Part shown: piece after piece, positions 35,781 to 46,655 of the stretch | How the letters are laid out: each line of letters starts with the position of its first letter | Numbering within the stretch: position 1 is the stretch's first letter | NCBI GenBank assembly: GCA_007922195.1 | Contig: ML682234.1 | Coordinates: forward strand, 90,650 to 154,649 | Length of the DNA: 64,000 nt | Source: Podocnemis expansa | Taxonomy: Eukaryota > Chordata > Testudines > Podocnemididae | Direction: 5' to 3' | Notes under the pieces: model-generated | Seen by the model: the letters and a program-made list of their open reading frames with translations, nothing else | Told to the model about the DNA's origin: nothing | Database searches by the model: none | Program-made: the position numbers and the translations under genes

Positions 35781-36906
35781 GGCTATGTCCACACACAGCT
35801 CCTTGTTTCAAAATGTTACTTCAAAACAAGTCGTTTCAAAATAAAGCCCTTATTTTGAGTTAAGTCGAAATAAGGGAAAAGCCCCAATCAAAATAGCAGG
35901 TCCAAACACAGGGCTTGCTATTTCGATTTAGGAGGGGGGCATGATGGGTGTTGTGGCAACATGGCTGCCCAGCAGGGCCATGTTGCCAACCAATCCTCTG
36001 CCACTGGCTCTCCAGGGTAGGCGGCAAAGCCAGCACCCACAGCCCCTACCCACTGGGGAGGCATTTGCCCAGCCCCAGTGGAGGAGGACTGGGGACGCCA
36101 GCTGGGCTCCCCGCTCCCCCAACCCTTGGCCGCCTGGAAGCGGCCAGGGAAGCTGTGGGCTGGGGCTCCCCTGGCCGCTTGTGAGCGGTGAGGTTGGGGA
36201 ATGGGCACCCCCTGCCACTCATAAGCAGCCAGGGGAGCCCCAACCTGCACCTTCCCTGGCCTCTTCCAGGAGGCCAGGGGCTGGGGGAGCCGGGTGCTCC
36301 AGCAGCAGCAGCCAGCCAAGCTGGCTGGGGTGCCCGCTACCCTCCCCACACCCTGCAAAGGGGAGCGGCAGGTTTCCCCGCCATTTCCCCTTGTTGGAGG
36401 CATAGGGGGCAGCGGCTGGCGTCCCAGCCGGCTTCTCCTGCTGCTTCTCCTTGCCGGGGGCAGGCAGGGCAAAGCAGGCTGAGGCACCCGATCCCCCTCT
36501 GCTCCCGGCAAGGGGAAGTGGTGGGGGAACCCTGCTGGGGCTGTGACCACCCCTCTGCACCTCCGCTCAGCACCTTGGCCAGGGTGCTGATCACTGGCCA
36601 GGGTGCTGTGGCGGGCGACTTCCTCCCAGGGGGCCATCCACCCTGGGAGAAGGTCAGACCCTTTGTTTCAAAACAGCAGTTGTTTCGAAATAAGATGTCC
36701 CAACGGTGTTATTTCGAAACCACCAGTTTTGAAATAACCGTCATTTGAAAACAAGAGCGGTTTAAGCTGTTTCGAAATGACAGCTCTTAATTCGAAATGA
36801 CGGGCTTGTCATTTTGAAATAAGAAAACCTCATGTGGACCAAAACTTTTTTTTATTTTGAAATAACTAGTGTTATTTCAAAATAAAAAAGACGTGTGGTC
36901 ATACCC
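35781..36906. mobile_element. Large Harbinger-type non-autonomous element, TTTCGAAA subfamily
   Basis: Termini GGCTATGTCCACAC and GTGTGGTCATACCC with TAT duplication (35778-35780, 36907-36909). Both ends carry TTTCGAAA-type palindromes around a GC-rich core of about 700 bp. Open frames in the core are compositional, with no recognisable domain. The left core shares GGCAACATGGC...GGCCATGTTGCC with the elements at 19.7 and 40.6 kb. Confidence 0.9.
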
Positions 36907-37493
36907 TATGTCTTACAGGAGATGTAGTTCATTAAATACAAAGTTGAATAAAAAACAATCTGCTTTGGGTTTTCATTTCTATTTTCTCTTTTTAGCCTGG
37001 AGTTTATTGCTTTGTCACTATGTCACTTTTACTCATTACTGATTAGAAATCAACAGTGTCACTCTGTACGTAGGGCACTGGACTGGGACCCAGCAGTAGT
37101 GAAATTAATTCCTGGCTCTGTTGACTGAGCTTGGGCATGTCCCATTCTCTTTTGTGCTTCACTTTCCATCTACAAATTGGTGGCCATGACACTAACCAAT
37201 TCAAAATGCTTTCAGCTCTATGAAAAGTGCTATATAAAAGCTAGATATTACTATTATTGTTAGTTGTCAAAGCCTCCTGTCTCTTTCCCATTAATGCTCT
37301 GATCCTACAAATGCTTATAGCCCTTGAAGGGAAAACTCTTGCAGGGGTAAAACCCATCTGGATCTGCTGAGGAAACATGACTGTGATCAGGAGTAATGTA
37401 GTTTGCTGCCCCAATGTGTGAATGAGAGAATCCCAGGGAGATACAGGCAAGGGACCTAAGACCTTGTGAAACTGCACTCAGGCAGAGATCAGT
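36907..37493. other. Unassigned non-coding
   Basis: No gene or recognisable repeat is seen. Confidence 0.4.
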
Positions 37494-38444
37494 GGCTATG
37501 TCCACATTGTGGGGGCCCTTGGAAGTGGACTTAACAAGATCAACTTTAAGTCAACCTTGTTAAGTCAACTTAAGGGTATGTCTGCAATGTACACAGTGCA
37601 GATATACCTGGGGCTGCCCCGCTTCCTGCCCCACACATGGTCCTAATCAGCTCTGGCCCTGATCTGACTCGAGGGACTCAGTCCAGCCCCAGCTGCTGCT
37701 GGCAAGTGGCTGGGAGCTGGATCCAGCTCCCAGACCCTTGCAGCAGGTGGTGGGAACCGGAAGCTGGCTCCCATTGCCCACAGAGAGAGGCTGGGAGCCC
37801 TGTTTGGCTCACAGACTCCTGCAGCAGGTAGCTGGGAGCCTGATCTGGCTCCTAGCCCCTTGCAGGAGGCAGTGGGAGTGGCTCCCAGCCCCCACCATCC
37901 TCAGCAATTGGCTGGGAGCCCAATCTGACTCTGAACCCCTTGCGGGCAGGGGCTCATGGCTAGATTAGGCCGCTGGCCTCTCACCGGCACCAGAAGGAGG
38001 CTCATAGACTGATCTGGCTCAGAGCTGCTTGCTGCCATGTGCAGGTGGCTTGGAGCCTGGTCAATCTCACAGGCTTGTAACCTGTGAGACTGACCAGGCT
38101 CTGAGCTGCCTGCCAGTGGGAGCCAGATCAGGGTCCATCCTGTCCCCTATCCCCCACAGCCTGTGGCAAGGGTCTGGGCACTGGATCTGACTCTCAGCTC
38201 CTTGCCACAAGGCAGGAGCTGGATCAAGCCCCTGAGGTCGAATAAGGGACCTGGAGCCCAAAGGGGACCTGAGGTGAAGCACGGGGCATGCCCTGCTCTG
38301 TAAAGTTGACTTAAATGCTTAAGTCGACTTTGGGGGCAGGAGTTATTAAGTCACCTTAAGCACGCACTTAAGTCAACTTAATAAATTCTAAAGATAGCCT
38401 GGAAGTTGCTTAAGTCGACTTCAGCCTCCATTGTAGACATAGCC
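37494..38444. mobile_element. Harbinger-type element, AAGTCGACTT subfamily, GC-rich core
   Basis: Termini GGCTATGTCCACA and TGTAGACATAGCC. Flanking triplets AGT and AAT differ at one base. Both ends carry AAGTCGACTT-type palindromes. The core is a diverged tandem array. Confidence 0.8.
37690..38240. repeat. Minisatellite-like core of a Harbinger element
   Basis: Diverged units of roughly 60-70 bp built on GCTGGGAGCC, TCTGGCTC and CCTTGCAGCAGG. Frames through it are periodic and not genes. Confidence 0.6.
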
Positions 38445-38946
38445 AATGAGTGTTCAGAGTTTTCGCTGTAACTATGACATCTTGGTAGAAGAGTTAGATG
38501 ATGGGGTCAATCTTGAGCATGGTAGGATTATTTAGGAAGTTCCTTTTCGTTTACGCCAGATCTGTTGGAAATAGAACAATACCTCTAGCTGAGTTGTCTG
38601 CAAAGATTGAACCTGTGCTATGGGGAGGGGACTATTGTCATTAATGTTCAGCCTTCTTAGCTTGAAGGCAGTAGCAGACTCATAAACCAGCCTCATTATG
38701 TGACGCAGCTCCAGGAGGGGAGGCACTGATCACACAACGTAAGCATGTTTTTCAATCTGTTCCTGTCTGAGATGGATTGTTCTGAGCTCCAAGGCTGCTC
38801 AAAGACCCTGAGCTCCTGAAACAAACCCCTAAATAGGGCTGGCTGTAGGGATTGATACTATGACCTATAATACTTAATATGTGAATTTCTCTTGCTTGAA
38901 CTAAGAAGACATATTCACAGGCAATAGCTAATTTATTAATCTTTAA
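38445..38946. other. Unassigned non-coding
   Basis: No gene is seen in this interval between two MITEs. Confidence 0.4.
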
Positions 38947-39490
38947 AGGTATGTCTACACTTAGAGCAGAACTCAAATTGATTGTCATCAGTTCAAATTC
39001 TGTTAAGTGCATGGGCATACCCACTTTCATCAATTCAAACTGAGGCACTCCTCAGTTTAAACTGATGAAAGCTGACTTTGAATTCATCAAACCTCATTTG
39101 ACATTGAAGTCACGGTCATTTCAAACTGAGTGAGTTCGACATGGACTGACATTCCTCCCAGGGTGCAGGAAGTCCAGTCCTTTGGCACCTGGAGCAAGCA
39201 TCCTCAAAGGTGCCTCCCCCAGCCAGTTCTGGTTGGTGGGGGTGGGGAATGGGGTTCCTGTCCCCTGGTTGCGGACAGGGACCCCAGCCAGTGCTTCAGC
39301 CATGTGTGGCCTCTGGGGGGCTGGCCACATGCAGGGAAAGCAACCTCTGCATGTGGCTTCTCCCCAGGCAGCTGTGTGTGGGAGAAAGAAACTCCTGCAT
39401 GTAGCTTCTCCCCAGGCAGCCATGCATGGGGAAAAGCAGCCTAGTTCAAATTCAGTCATTCAAATTGACCTGGTAAGTGTAGACATGGCC
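38947..39490. mobile_element. Harbinger-type MITE, 544 bp
   Basis: Termini AGGTATGTCTACAC and GTGTAGACATGGCC with a perfect TAA duplication (38944-38946, 39491-39493). The ends carry AATTCAAA/TCAAATTGA-like short palindromes. The core (39150-39450) is GC-rich with a local repeat of TTCTCCCCAGGCAGC. Non-coding. Confidence 0.85.
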
Positions 39491-40419
39491 TAAGTACCTT
39501 GGGCCACTAGAAGGGGATAAAAATGACACTCTGGGTTAGCATAGATTATGCATACTAGATTATGTTTCATGTTTTTATAGTCTTATGTACACAGGTAATT
39601 CTGGATGTTAAACTTACAACCATATGTGCAATAAGACAATGTACGTGCTAGTGATGTGTTTATTGCAAAGACCAGATCCTCAGAACTTGGTCTTTAACTT
39701 CCCATGAGTACTTATTTTTAAGTATTTAGTACAAAATTGAATACCCATAAAACAAGGCAAGAATAGATACATATAAGATTGTTAGTGGATGGAAGGAAAG
39801 ACGCACTGAAAACGCCAAAGAATCTTGTCTTAGGTAAACAGGCAATTTTTAGAACTGGTACAAAATACCAAACAAACTGTCCTGGTGGATCAAACTACTG
39901 GGTCTTTAACAAACTGAGCTCACATTTCCCACAAAGAAATATCTTCCCTCATGTCTAAAAATCACTTCTACGGATAAGTGAGGAGCTTAATATATAGGGT
40001 CTTCTTGTTAATCCTCTGACTTTCTTCTTGTCTCTGCCTAACATTAATACAACTAAGTATTAACCAGGGTGGTGGTTTGAATTTTTTTATTGTTTTTTTT
40101 TTAACCATGCTGACAATTTTAAGTGTAATTATTTCATCACTTTCACCTATAGATGTTCCATTTTTGTGCTACACTAAAATTAACCCAGAATTTCCGTGGA
40201 GAAACAAAGAAATAACATCTTTATCACACTACTGCTCATTGTCACCATAGAAAGGCCCCAAACAAAACTCTGGGTGCCATTGTACATGGTGAGTCTAAGA
40301 TATGTCTATGACTCATTATCGTGATATCTCTGTGCATCAGCATTTTAAAGTATTTATTTTCATAAAAGCCTGTGAAATAGGGAAGTGTCTATTTTTCCAG
40401 TGGAGAATTAAAACACAAA
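39491..40419. other. Unassigned non-coding
   Basis: No gene or clear repeat is seen. Confidence 0.4.
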
Positions 40420-40522
40420 GGTTGCATTTACACGTAAACTGTTATTTTGAAATAACTTATTTAAAACTAAGAAAATGTTAATTTGAAATAAGGGAAACCC
40501 TCAAACTGAAATAGCATGCCCT

Positions 40523-41506
40523 GTGTGTGGACATGCTATTTCGCTTCAGGAGAGGGGCAGCATGGGAGGTGTGGCAACATGGCTAGCTTGCTGGGCCATG
40601 TTGGGTGGCCATGTTGGCAACCATGTTGCCAGCAAATCACATAAAAGCAGGAACAGACCTCTCCTCCCTATCCATTGCAACTCCCAAGAGCTTGCAAGAG
40701 AGGTGGCTATGGATGCTCCCTGGCTCCCATACCATCATCGAGCACTTGGTAGCCCCACTGCTAGCCTGCAGGGTGCTGCACTGCTGTGGGACGCACTCTT
40801 CCCTGAGCCCGATGACCCCAGGGCTGAGCCCTGGACCACCTTCTCAGTGGCCCTCCCAGCAGCAATAGCTCCCCATCCCCCTTCTGTACCACAGCGCATC
40901 TGGGCACTGGACACCAGCACAGACTGGTGGGAGCGGGTTGTCCTGTGAACCTGGAGCAATGAGCAGTGGAGGAGGAACTTCCGGGTGAGCAGGGAGACCT
41001 TCACCCACCTCATCACTGAGCTTACCCAAGTCCTGCACCAAAAGGACACGGTGATGAGGGCAGCCATCCCCATTGACAAGAGCATGGCCATCGCTCTCTG
41101 GAAGATAGCCACTCCCAAGTCCTACAGGTCTGTTGGCCATGTCTTCAGTGTAAGAAGATCCATCAGTGGGGAAGTGCTGTTGCAGGTCACCCACACCATC
41201 AACATGGTCCTGCTGCCAAGTCTCATCACCCAGGGAGTGCTGCAGGACACCATTGCCGGTCTCGCCGCCCTGGGCTTTCCAAACTGTGGGGGGATACTCG
41301 ATGCCACCCACATCCCTGTGAAAGCCCCACTGCACCACCCGCTCTCCCGTTCTGCCACAGCCAGCTCCCACCCATCCCACCCACACCCTGAACCCAACTC
41401 AATAAAACACTCAACTACAACTCTTAATGTGGATGAACTTATTTTATTTTTACAAAGAAGGGGGTCAGGGAAGGCAGAGCTTGGCCAGAAGATTCGAGTG
41501 GGGTAG
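40523..41506 (+). pseudogene. PIF/Harbinger transposase, nonsense mutation and 3' deletion
   Basis: One reading frame interrupted by a single TGA at 40946-40948. After the stop it runs in register with the transposase at 56.8 kb: a WWERVVL...EQWRRNFR region, AAIPIDKSMAIALWKIATP, SYRSVGHVF (a helix-turn-helix-like segment) and LGFPNCGGILDATHIPVKAP, which contains the first catalytic Asp. The remaining catalytic region (second Asp and Glu) is missing. The frame jumps into a tail with AATAAA near 41400. A functional transposase of this superfamily cuts DNA together with a Myb-like partner. This copy is dead. Confidence 0.85.
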
Positions 41507-41711
41507 AACTGGGGGGTTTTAAGTGGGAGAAGGGATGTGGGGGTGGAGGCAGAACAGCGGGGACTTAAGTGGGAGAAGGGATGGGGGGGTGGGGGAGAAT
41601 TGGGGGGGACTAAACTTGGAGAAGGGATATGGGGTGGAGGTTTGGGGACAGCTGGGGGGGATATTATGGGGGAGCCACCCCTCAGCCATGGCCCACTGCC
41701 CCAAACCCTTC

Positions 41712-43238
41712 CTAGCAACTACCCCGGGTCCAAGGGGGCTGGCAGCAAGGGACAGTGAGGTGCCGAGGTCGACGTCCTTCGGGGTCCTGGGGCAAAAGGT
41801 GGTCTGCGATGCGACACACGGCTACAGTCAGTGCTTCCTGGGCTGTAGCCTGCTGCTCCAGGGCCACTGCCTGCTGCTCCAGGGCTACGATGATGCGTTC
41901 ACCCACATCTGTGGCACGCTGGAGCTGCTGCAGGGCGGTGTGCTAGCGCCTCCCCTTCTCCACTCGGCAGGCCTGGGGCAGGTCTTCCACTCACTGGCTG
42001 AGCTGGAACAGGCTGGCAAGGTTCTTGTCCTGGGTCTGGCGGGCTCTCTTCCTGGGCCTTGTGATGGTTAGCAGCCTTGCAGGAGAAGGCCGGCGGGTGG
42101 GCGCATGAGCTGCAGGGCAGAAGTGAGAACAGTTACTGTCAGCTTGTGAGCTGCAAACACCTCTGCCCTGACTGCCAACAGGATTCCCAATCTGTGTGCT
42201 GTGTACACTGCAGTCAGGGGGCTCGTGGCCTCATGGCCCACAGTAGTGAGCTGTACTCAGCAGTATGTGGCCTGGGAAGTCTCATGAGGCCATGTTGCAG
42301 CAGTGCTGGCTGCAGGCTCTCTGCTGCACATGCTGCCACATCTGCCTATTGCCAGCCCCGTGTTGATGGACCCCTATCCTGCTTGAACATGGGACCTTGT
42401 CTCCACGTGCCTCCCTGCCACCTGCATCCATGGGTGAGCCTGTGCATCCACCCCCAGGCCCTAGCCCCACCATCCCAGGGCCGTGCCCCCCTTTGGACAC
42501 ATGCCTTGCACTCCTGGGCTCCCTGCCTGTGGGGGGGCACACACTTAATAGTATGCCTGATGTCCGTCTGGACGTCCCCTCCAGGGCGGCTTCCTCCTCC
42601 TCTGGCTCTTCCTCAGGGCTGCTGGTGCAGTCTTCCCCTGCAGGGATCAGCTCCAGGCTGGCAGGTGGTGTGCTGCTGGGCTGGCTGGTCTCACCCACAT
42701 CCAGCGCTTCCTTGGGCTCTCAAGGGGCCTCCCTCTGATGATGCGGCCAGGATGTGGGGCTTGCCAGAGTCCACCAGCCGAGAAGGCAGGCTGCTGGGCT
42801 CCTGGCCCAAGAAAGCATCCAGCTCATTGAAGAAGGGACAGCTGGTGGCAGCAGCTGCCCCCAGGAGCTGCCTGGCCTCCCTGGCCCAGGCATACTCCTG
42901 GTGGAAGCTTTTTACTTTTGAGCACACCTGCTCAGTGGTGCGCTCATTGCCATCTGCTGACAGGGCCTCTGCGATGCCCCAGTCACGTCCACATTGTGAT
43001 GACGTGCCCAGAACCGGGCCCTGATGTCCTCCCTGCCCCAGCTGTGCAGGAGGGACAGGGTCTCCTCCTGGCTCCAGATGGATGCCCGGCATTGCCCCTG
43101 TGCCCCTGCGCCTTGAGCCTCTGCCATCATGTGCAGTGTGTAGGGGCACCACGAGCGACCAGGCTGGCAGGGCACTTCCTGGCCCCTGAGCACCCTGGGA
43201 GGAAGAAGGTCAAGTTGTGCTGGAATTGAAATAGCCAT
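41712..43238 (-). pseudogene. Myb/SANT-like Harbinger accessory protein relic
   Basis: Three minus-strand pieces form one decayed gene. From 43100 to about 42900: a SANT-like start (WSQEETLSLLHSWG, EDIRARFW). After a frame shift: RTTEQVCSKVKSFHQEYAWA and FFNELDAFLG, the later helices and the short linker typical of trihelix proteins. At 42282-42698, an acidic, Glu/Ser-rich region. At 41712-41906, a helical segment VALEQQAVALEQQATAQEAL, probably the C-terminal oligomerisation region. Harbinger elements in vertebrates encode such a DNA-binding partner needed for transposase nuclear import and target recognition. Frame breaks may include former introns. Confidence 0.7.
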
Positions 43239-43395
43239 TGTTTTGAAACAACTGTTTTGAAATAATGGTTATTTTGATTGCATGGGAGGTTTAACCATTT
43301 TGAAATGACGGCCGTTATTTCGAAACAACGGGGCTCAGTTGTTTTGAAATAACGAAACATTGTTTGGATATGCCAGGCTTTATTTCAAATCAACC

Positions 43396-44630
43396 AAAGG
43401 CTACAATTCACAAAGGTACGTAAGTACCTACTTGTCATCAAACTCAGTGAAATGGCCAAGTCTTTTGGGGAAACTCAGCCATGGAATCCAAGCCCCAGAG
43501 TTTGAGAGGCATTGAAGAGTTGCTTTTCTCTACATCACAAGGGTCTCAGTGACTTAGGAGCCTCTGTATGATTTTTTTTTTTTAAATACAGCACAATGGA
43601 ACTTTGTCAGACGTGTGTTTATTAATGGTCTTTCGTTGTCTATAAATGCAGTACATGTGGAAGACAAAGTATAGTCCAGCACTTTGGGCAAAAGCTGAAC
43701 ATGTAGGTTCTGCAAAAGTCTCCCTTGTGCAGGTCAGCTAGAAGCTATTATAAAGAGTGACATTCATTTTGGGCAACCAAGTCAACTTGTTAAGGGGCTG
43801 GAGTTATTGAGGGTGGATTCTCAGCATGTTCTGAAAATCAGGCCTCTGTAAGATGTTTAAACTTGGACATGGAGAGATGGAGACATCAAAGATCAATAGT
43901 CACTTCCAAAAACAGCAGCCTTACTGTTGGTCTACGCTGTGGGGAGATTCAGGTGGCAGTCAAAGGGAGATAAGCAAATTACTTAAAATAAGTATTCACC
44001 ACTGTCAGATCAGGTGGTGTAGCGCTGTCAAACTAACAAACTGCATACCATTGACTCAGTGCACTGAAGTCTCCATGGTAAGTAAACATTAGGCAGTCTA
44101 AAGGAGATACACGAGTTACTTAATATAATAAATAATGAAAGTAAAAATGAGCACAGGAGAATCAAAATGTTTACTTTAAGTATGTACTGAGTTGTAGACC
44201 TTAATGGTGTGTACATCAATACATTTCTATGAATTGATAGACTGGTAGCCCTTTAGGATTGTAAAAACATTTGTGGTCCTTGCGCCAAAAGGGCTGGGAA
44301 CCACCGTTCTGTGACCTTGTGTCAATTAGTTTTCATCTCTGTGAACAACTTTCTCAATCTTAAGAACAGAGAGGATGATTGAGTCATTATCCTGAAGTAT
44401 CTTGTGCTCTATGGATAAAATATGATGTCAACCCATTCCTGTTAGCAAATGCCAAAAACAAACAAACAAACAAAAAAAACCACCAACCCAGGAAGAAGTC
44501 TTTACTAGTTTGAAAGAACCAAACAAAACCACATTTAAAGGGAAAGAGAAGGCAGCCAAAATAAAATAAAATAAAATAAAATAAAATGGAAGTATGTGAA
44601 AGCCAAGATTAATTAAAATAATTCAGAAGA
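43396..44630. other. Unassigned non-coding
   Basis: No gene is seen. CCAAAAGGGCTGGGAACCAC at 44286 resembles a hAT-type terminal fragment, but no partner end was found. (AAAAT)n occupies about 44561-44587. Confidence 0.4.
44561..44587. repeat. (AAAAT)n microsatellite
   Basis: About five AAAAT units. Confidence 0.9.
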
Positions 44631-44639
44631 TAGCAGTTG

Positions 44640-45735
44640 TAGAAAATTGATAAGTGAACCAAAAAAAAAAAACAGAAGGAGAAATTCAATCAGAATAGTT
44701 AAGGAAGATAAAAATGTTTTAAAAGTAGATTAGGAACAAAAATAATTTTAATGATTTTGTGGGACATATTTAATGGGTACAGTAAAATTTTCTACAATAA
44801 AGAAAATTCAGAAGTGCTCAATAAATATTTGTTCTGTATTTGGGAAACAAAAGGGATAATATAAGCAATCACATAATACTCTTTCTTTCCCAGCAGTATC
44901 TCTCTAGGTCAACAGCAGCTATTAAAGATATACATTTTAAATCAGCAGGTCCAGATAATTTGCATCTAATAGTTTTAAGAGCTGTCTGAAGAAATTATGG
45001 GAACATTAATACTGATTATCAATAAGTCTTGGAAACTGAGAAAATTCCAGGAGACTTCAAGAAAGCTAAAGTTGCACCAGTATTCTTAAAAGATCGATTT
45101 GATGACCCAGGCAATGATATGCCTATCACTCGAACACTGATTTTATGCAAGACAAAGATACAGTTCACATGGGACTAAATTTAGGAATAAGAAAGGAGGC
45201 TTATATAATTAAGGACAACATGGGTTTATGGAAAATAGGTAGTGTCAAACAAACAACATCTTGTTTTATGAGATTACAAGATTGGTTGCTAAAGATAATA
45301 GAGTAGATGTAATATGCATGGACTGCTATAAGGCATTTGACTTCATACTTCACAACTTTTGATTATAAACTATATCAGCCTAAAAGTAACCCAGCACACA
45401 TTAAACCTGGCTAATGGATTGTAACGTAATTCTATATGAGGAAATAATAAGCAAATGTGTTTCTGCTGGGTTATTGCATGAATTGGTTCTTTAGCTTTAC
45501 ACTATTTAAAAATATCAAGAACCTACAAGAAAGCATAAATCATCACTGATAAAGCTTGTTGCTAGAACACAAACTGGGGGAATGATAAATATTGAAGAGG
45601 ATAAGTCACTGATGCAGAGAGATCTGAATTGCTTGGTAAACTGGAAAACAAGCAATGTGTATTCAATATATTTAAATTAATATGTCCAGGGTCAAAGAAT
45701 TCTGGCCTCATAGGAATGGGGATGCTATCCTGGAA
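44640..45735 (+). mobile_element. CR1 LINE fragment with reverse transcriptase relic
   Basis: Plus-strand CR1 ORF2. The segment at 44940-45350 reads as reverse transcriptase in shifted frames. It includes CMDCYKAFDF at about 45315-45345, equivalent to the YLDFSKAFD motif. No open frame of useful length remains. Confidence 0.7.
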
Positions 45736-46655
45736 AAAACAAGCAAGTAATCCTGTGGCACTTTTAGGGTATATCCACATGAGAGTTTTAATTTGAAACA
45801 ACAGCAGTTGTTTGGAAATAAAACTTGTTAGGTCCAGATGACATTTTCTTATTCCAAAAGGACGGGACTCTATCCTTTTGAAATAAGGGTGGTTATTTCA
45901 AAACTACTAAACTTCACCTGGAATCAAAATAACCCTTATTTCAAAATGATTGTTTTGAAACAACCTGGTTAGGACACGTTGTTCTGAAACAACCGCATTT
46001 CAAAACGCCAGGGTGCTAGGTGAGGCTGAAGGGGGTGCAGAGGGTGGTGGGTCCCAGCCGGTCTGCCAGCTTTCCCAGCTGCGGGCTCCAGCCCACAGCC
46101 AGGGGGACCCCCGGCTCGCCCCCGCAACGTGGTGGGAGGGTGGCAGCGGGGCAAACAGGCAGTCAGAGGAGACTGTGGCTCAGTGGGGCAAGCAGGTTGG
46201 GGAGCCGCGGTCCACTCTGGTTTCCAGCTTGCAGCCAAGCCAGAAAAACTGGCAGGGGAGCCGCGGTCCCCTCTGCCTGCCCCTTGCCCTGCCGCCACAG
46301 TGGCAGTGGAGCAAGGGCGCTAGGGAGCTGTAGCCCACCCTGGCTGCTGGCAAGCCCCCTTGCCCAGCCAGCTGGCTGGGGGACCTGCCCCCCCCCATGC
46401 TTTTTCCCCTGTCTGGCTCTCCAGGGTGCCCCTCTCAGGGAATCGAAATAGCATGTCCACACACAGGGCATGCTATTTCGATTGGAGGGGCCTGCATTAT
46501 TTTTTTTTTTAATTCAAAATAAGTCATTTTGAAATGGCTTATTTCAAAATGACTTATTTCAAAATAAAACTTTGTGTTTGGACATAGCCTTAAAGACTAA
46601 CAAATATATTTATTGAACAAGCTTTCATGGGAGAAAATGCCAGTTCCTCAGCTGC
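45736..46655 (-). mobile_element. Penelope-like tail, split by a Harbinger element
   Basis: Left piece 45736-45766 (CAAGCAAGTAATCCTGTGGCAC) and right piece 46590-46655 (AGACTAACAAATATATTTATTG and the hammerhead-like block) join into one minus-strand PLE 3' tail once the nested element is removed. No coding part remains. Confidence 0.75.
45767..46589. mobile_element. Harbinger-type element, TTTCGAAA subfamily, 823 bp
   Basis: Termini GGGTATATCCACAT and TTTGGACATAGCC with a perfect TTA duplication (45764-45766, 46590-46592). Palindromes of the TTATTTCRAAATAA type sit at both ends of a GC-rich core (46010-46440). Non-coding. Confidence 0.88.

Larger units (their letters stand above)
40420..43395. 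mobile_element. Two-gene Harbinger element, internally deleted
   Basis: About 3.0 kb with diverged termini (GGTTGCATTTACACG on the left) and AAA on both sides (40417-40419, 43396-43398). The flank rejoins plausibly as ACACAAAGGCTAC. The ends carry TTTCGAAA-type palindromes. It holds a transposase relic on the plus strand and a Myb/SANT-like relic on the minus strand, converging near 41.5-41.7 kb. The 3' boundary is less certain than the 5' one. Confidence 0.75.

Noticed and set aside
35918..36748. Frames up to 239 codons on both strands
   Set aside because: Same situation as 19.7-20.8 kb: the GC-rich core of a non-autonomous Harbinger element, with no recognisable domain.
40523..43238. A possible domesticated HARBI1-type host gene
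   Set aside because: Nonsense mutation, missing catalytic C terminus, and element termini with a 3-bp duplication around it. It is a transposon relic.
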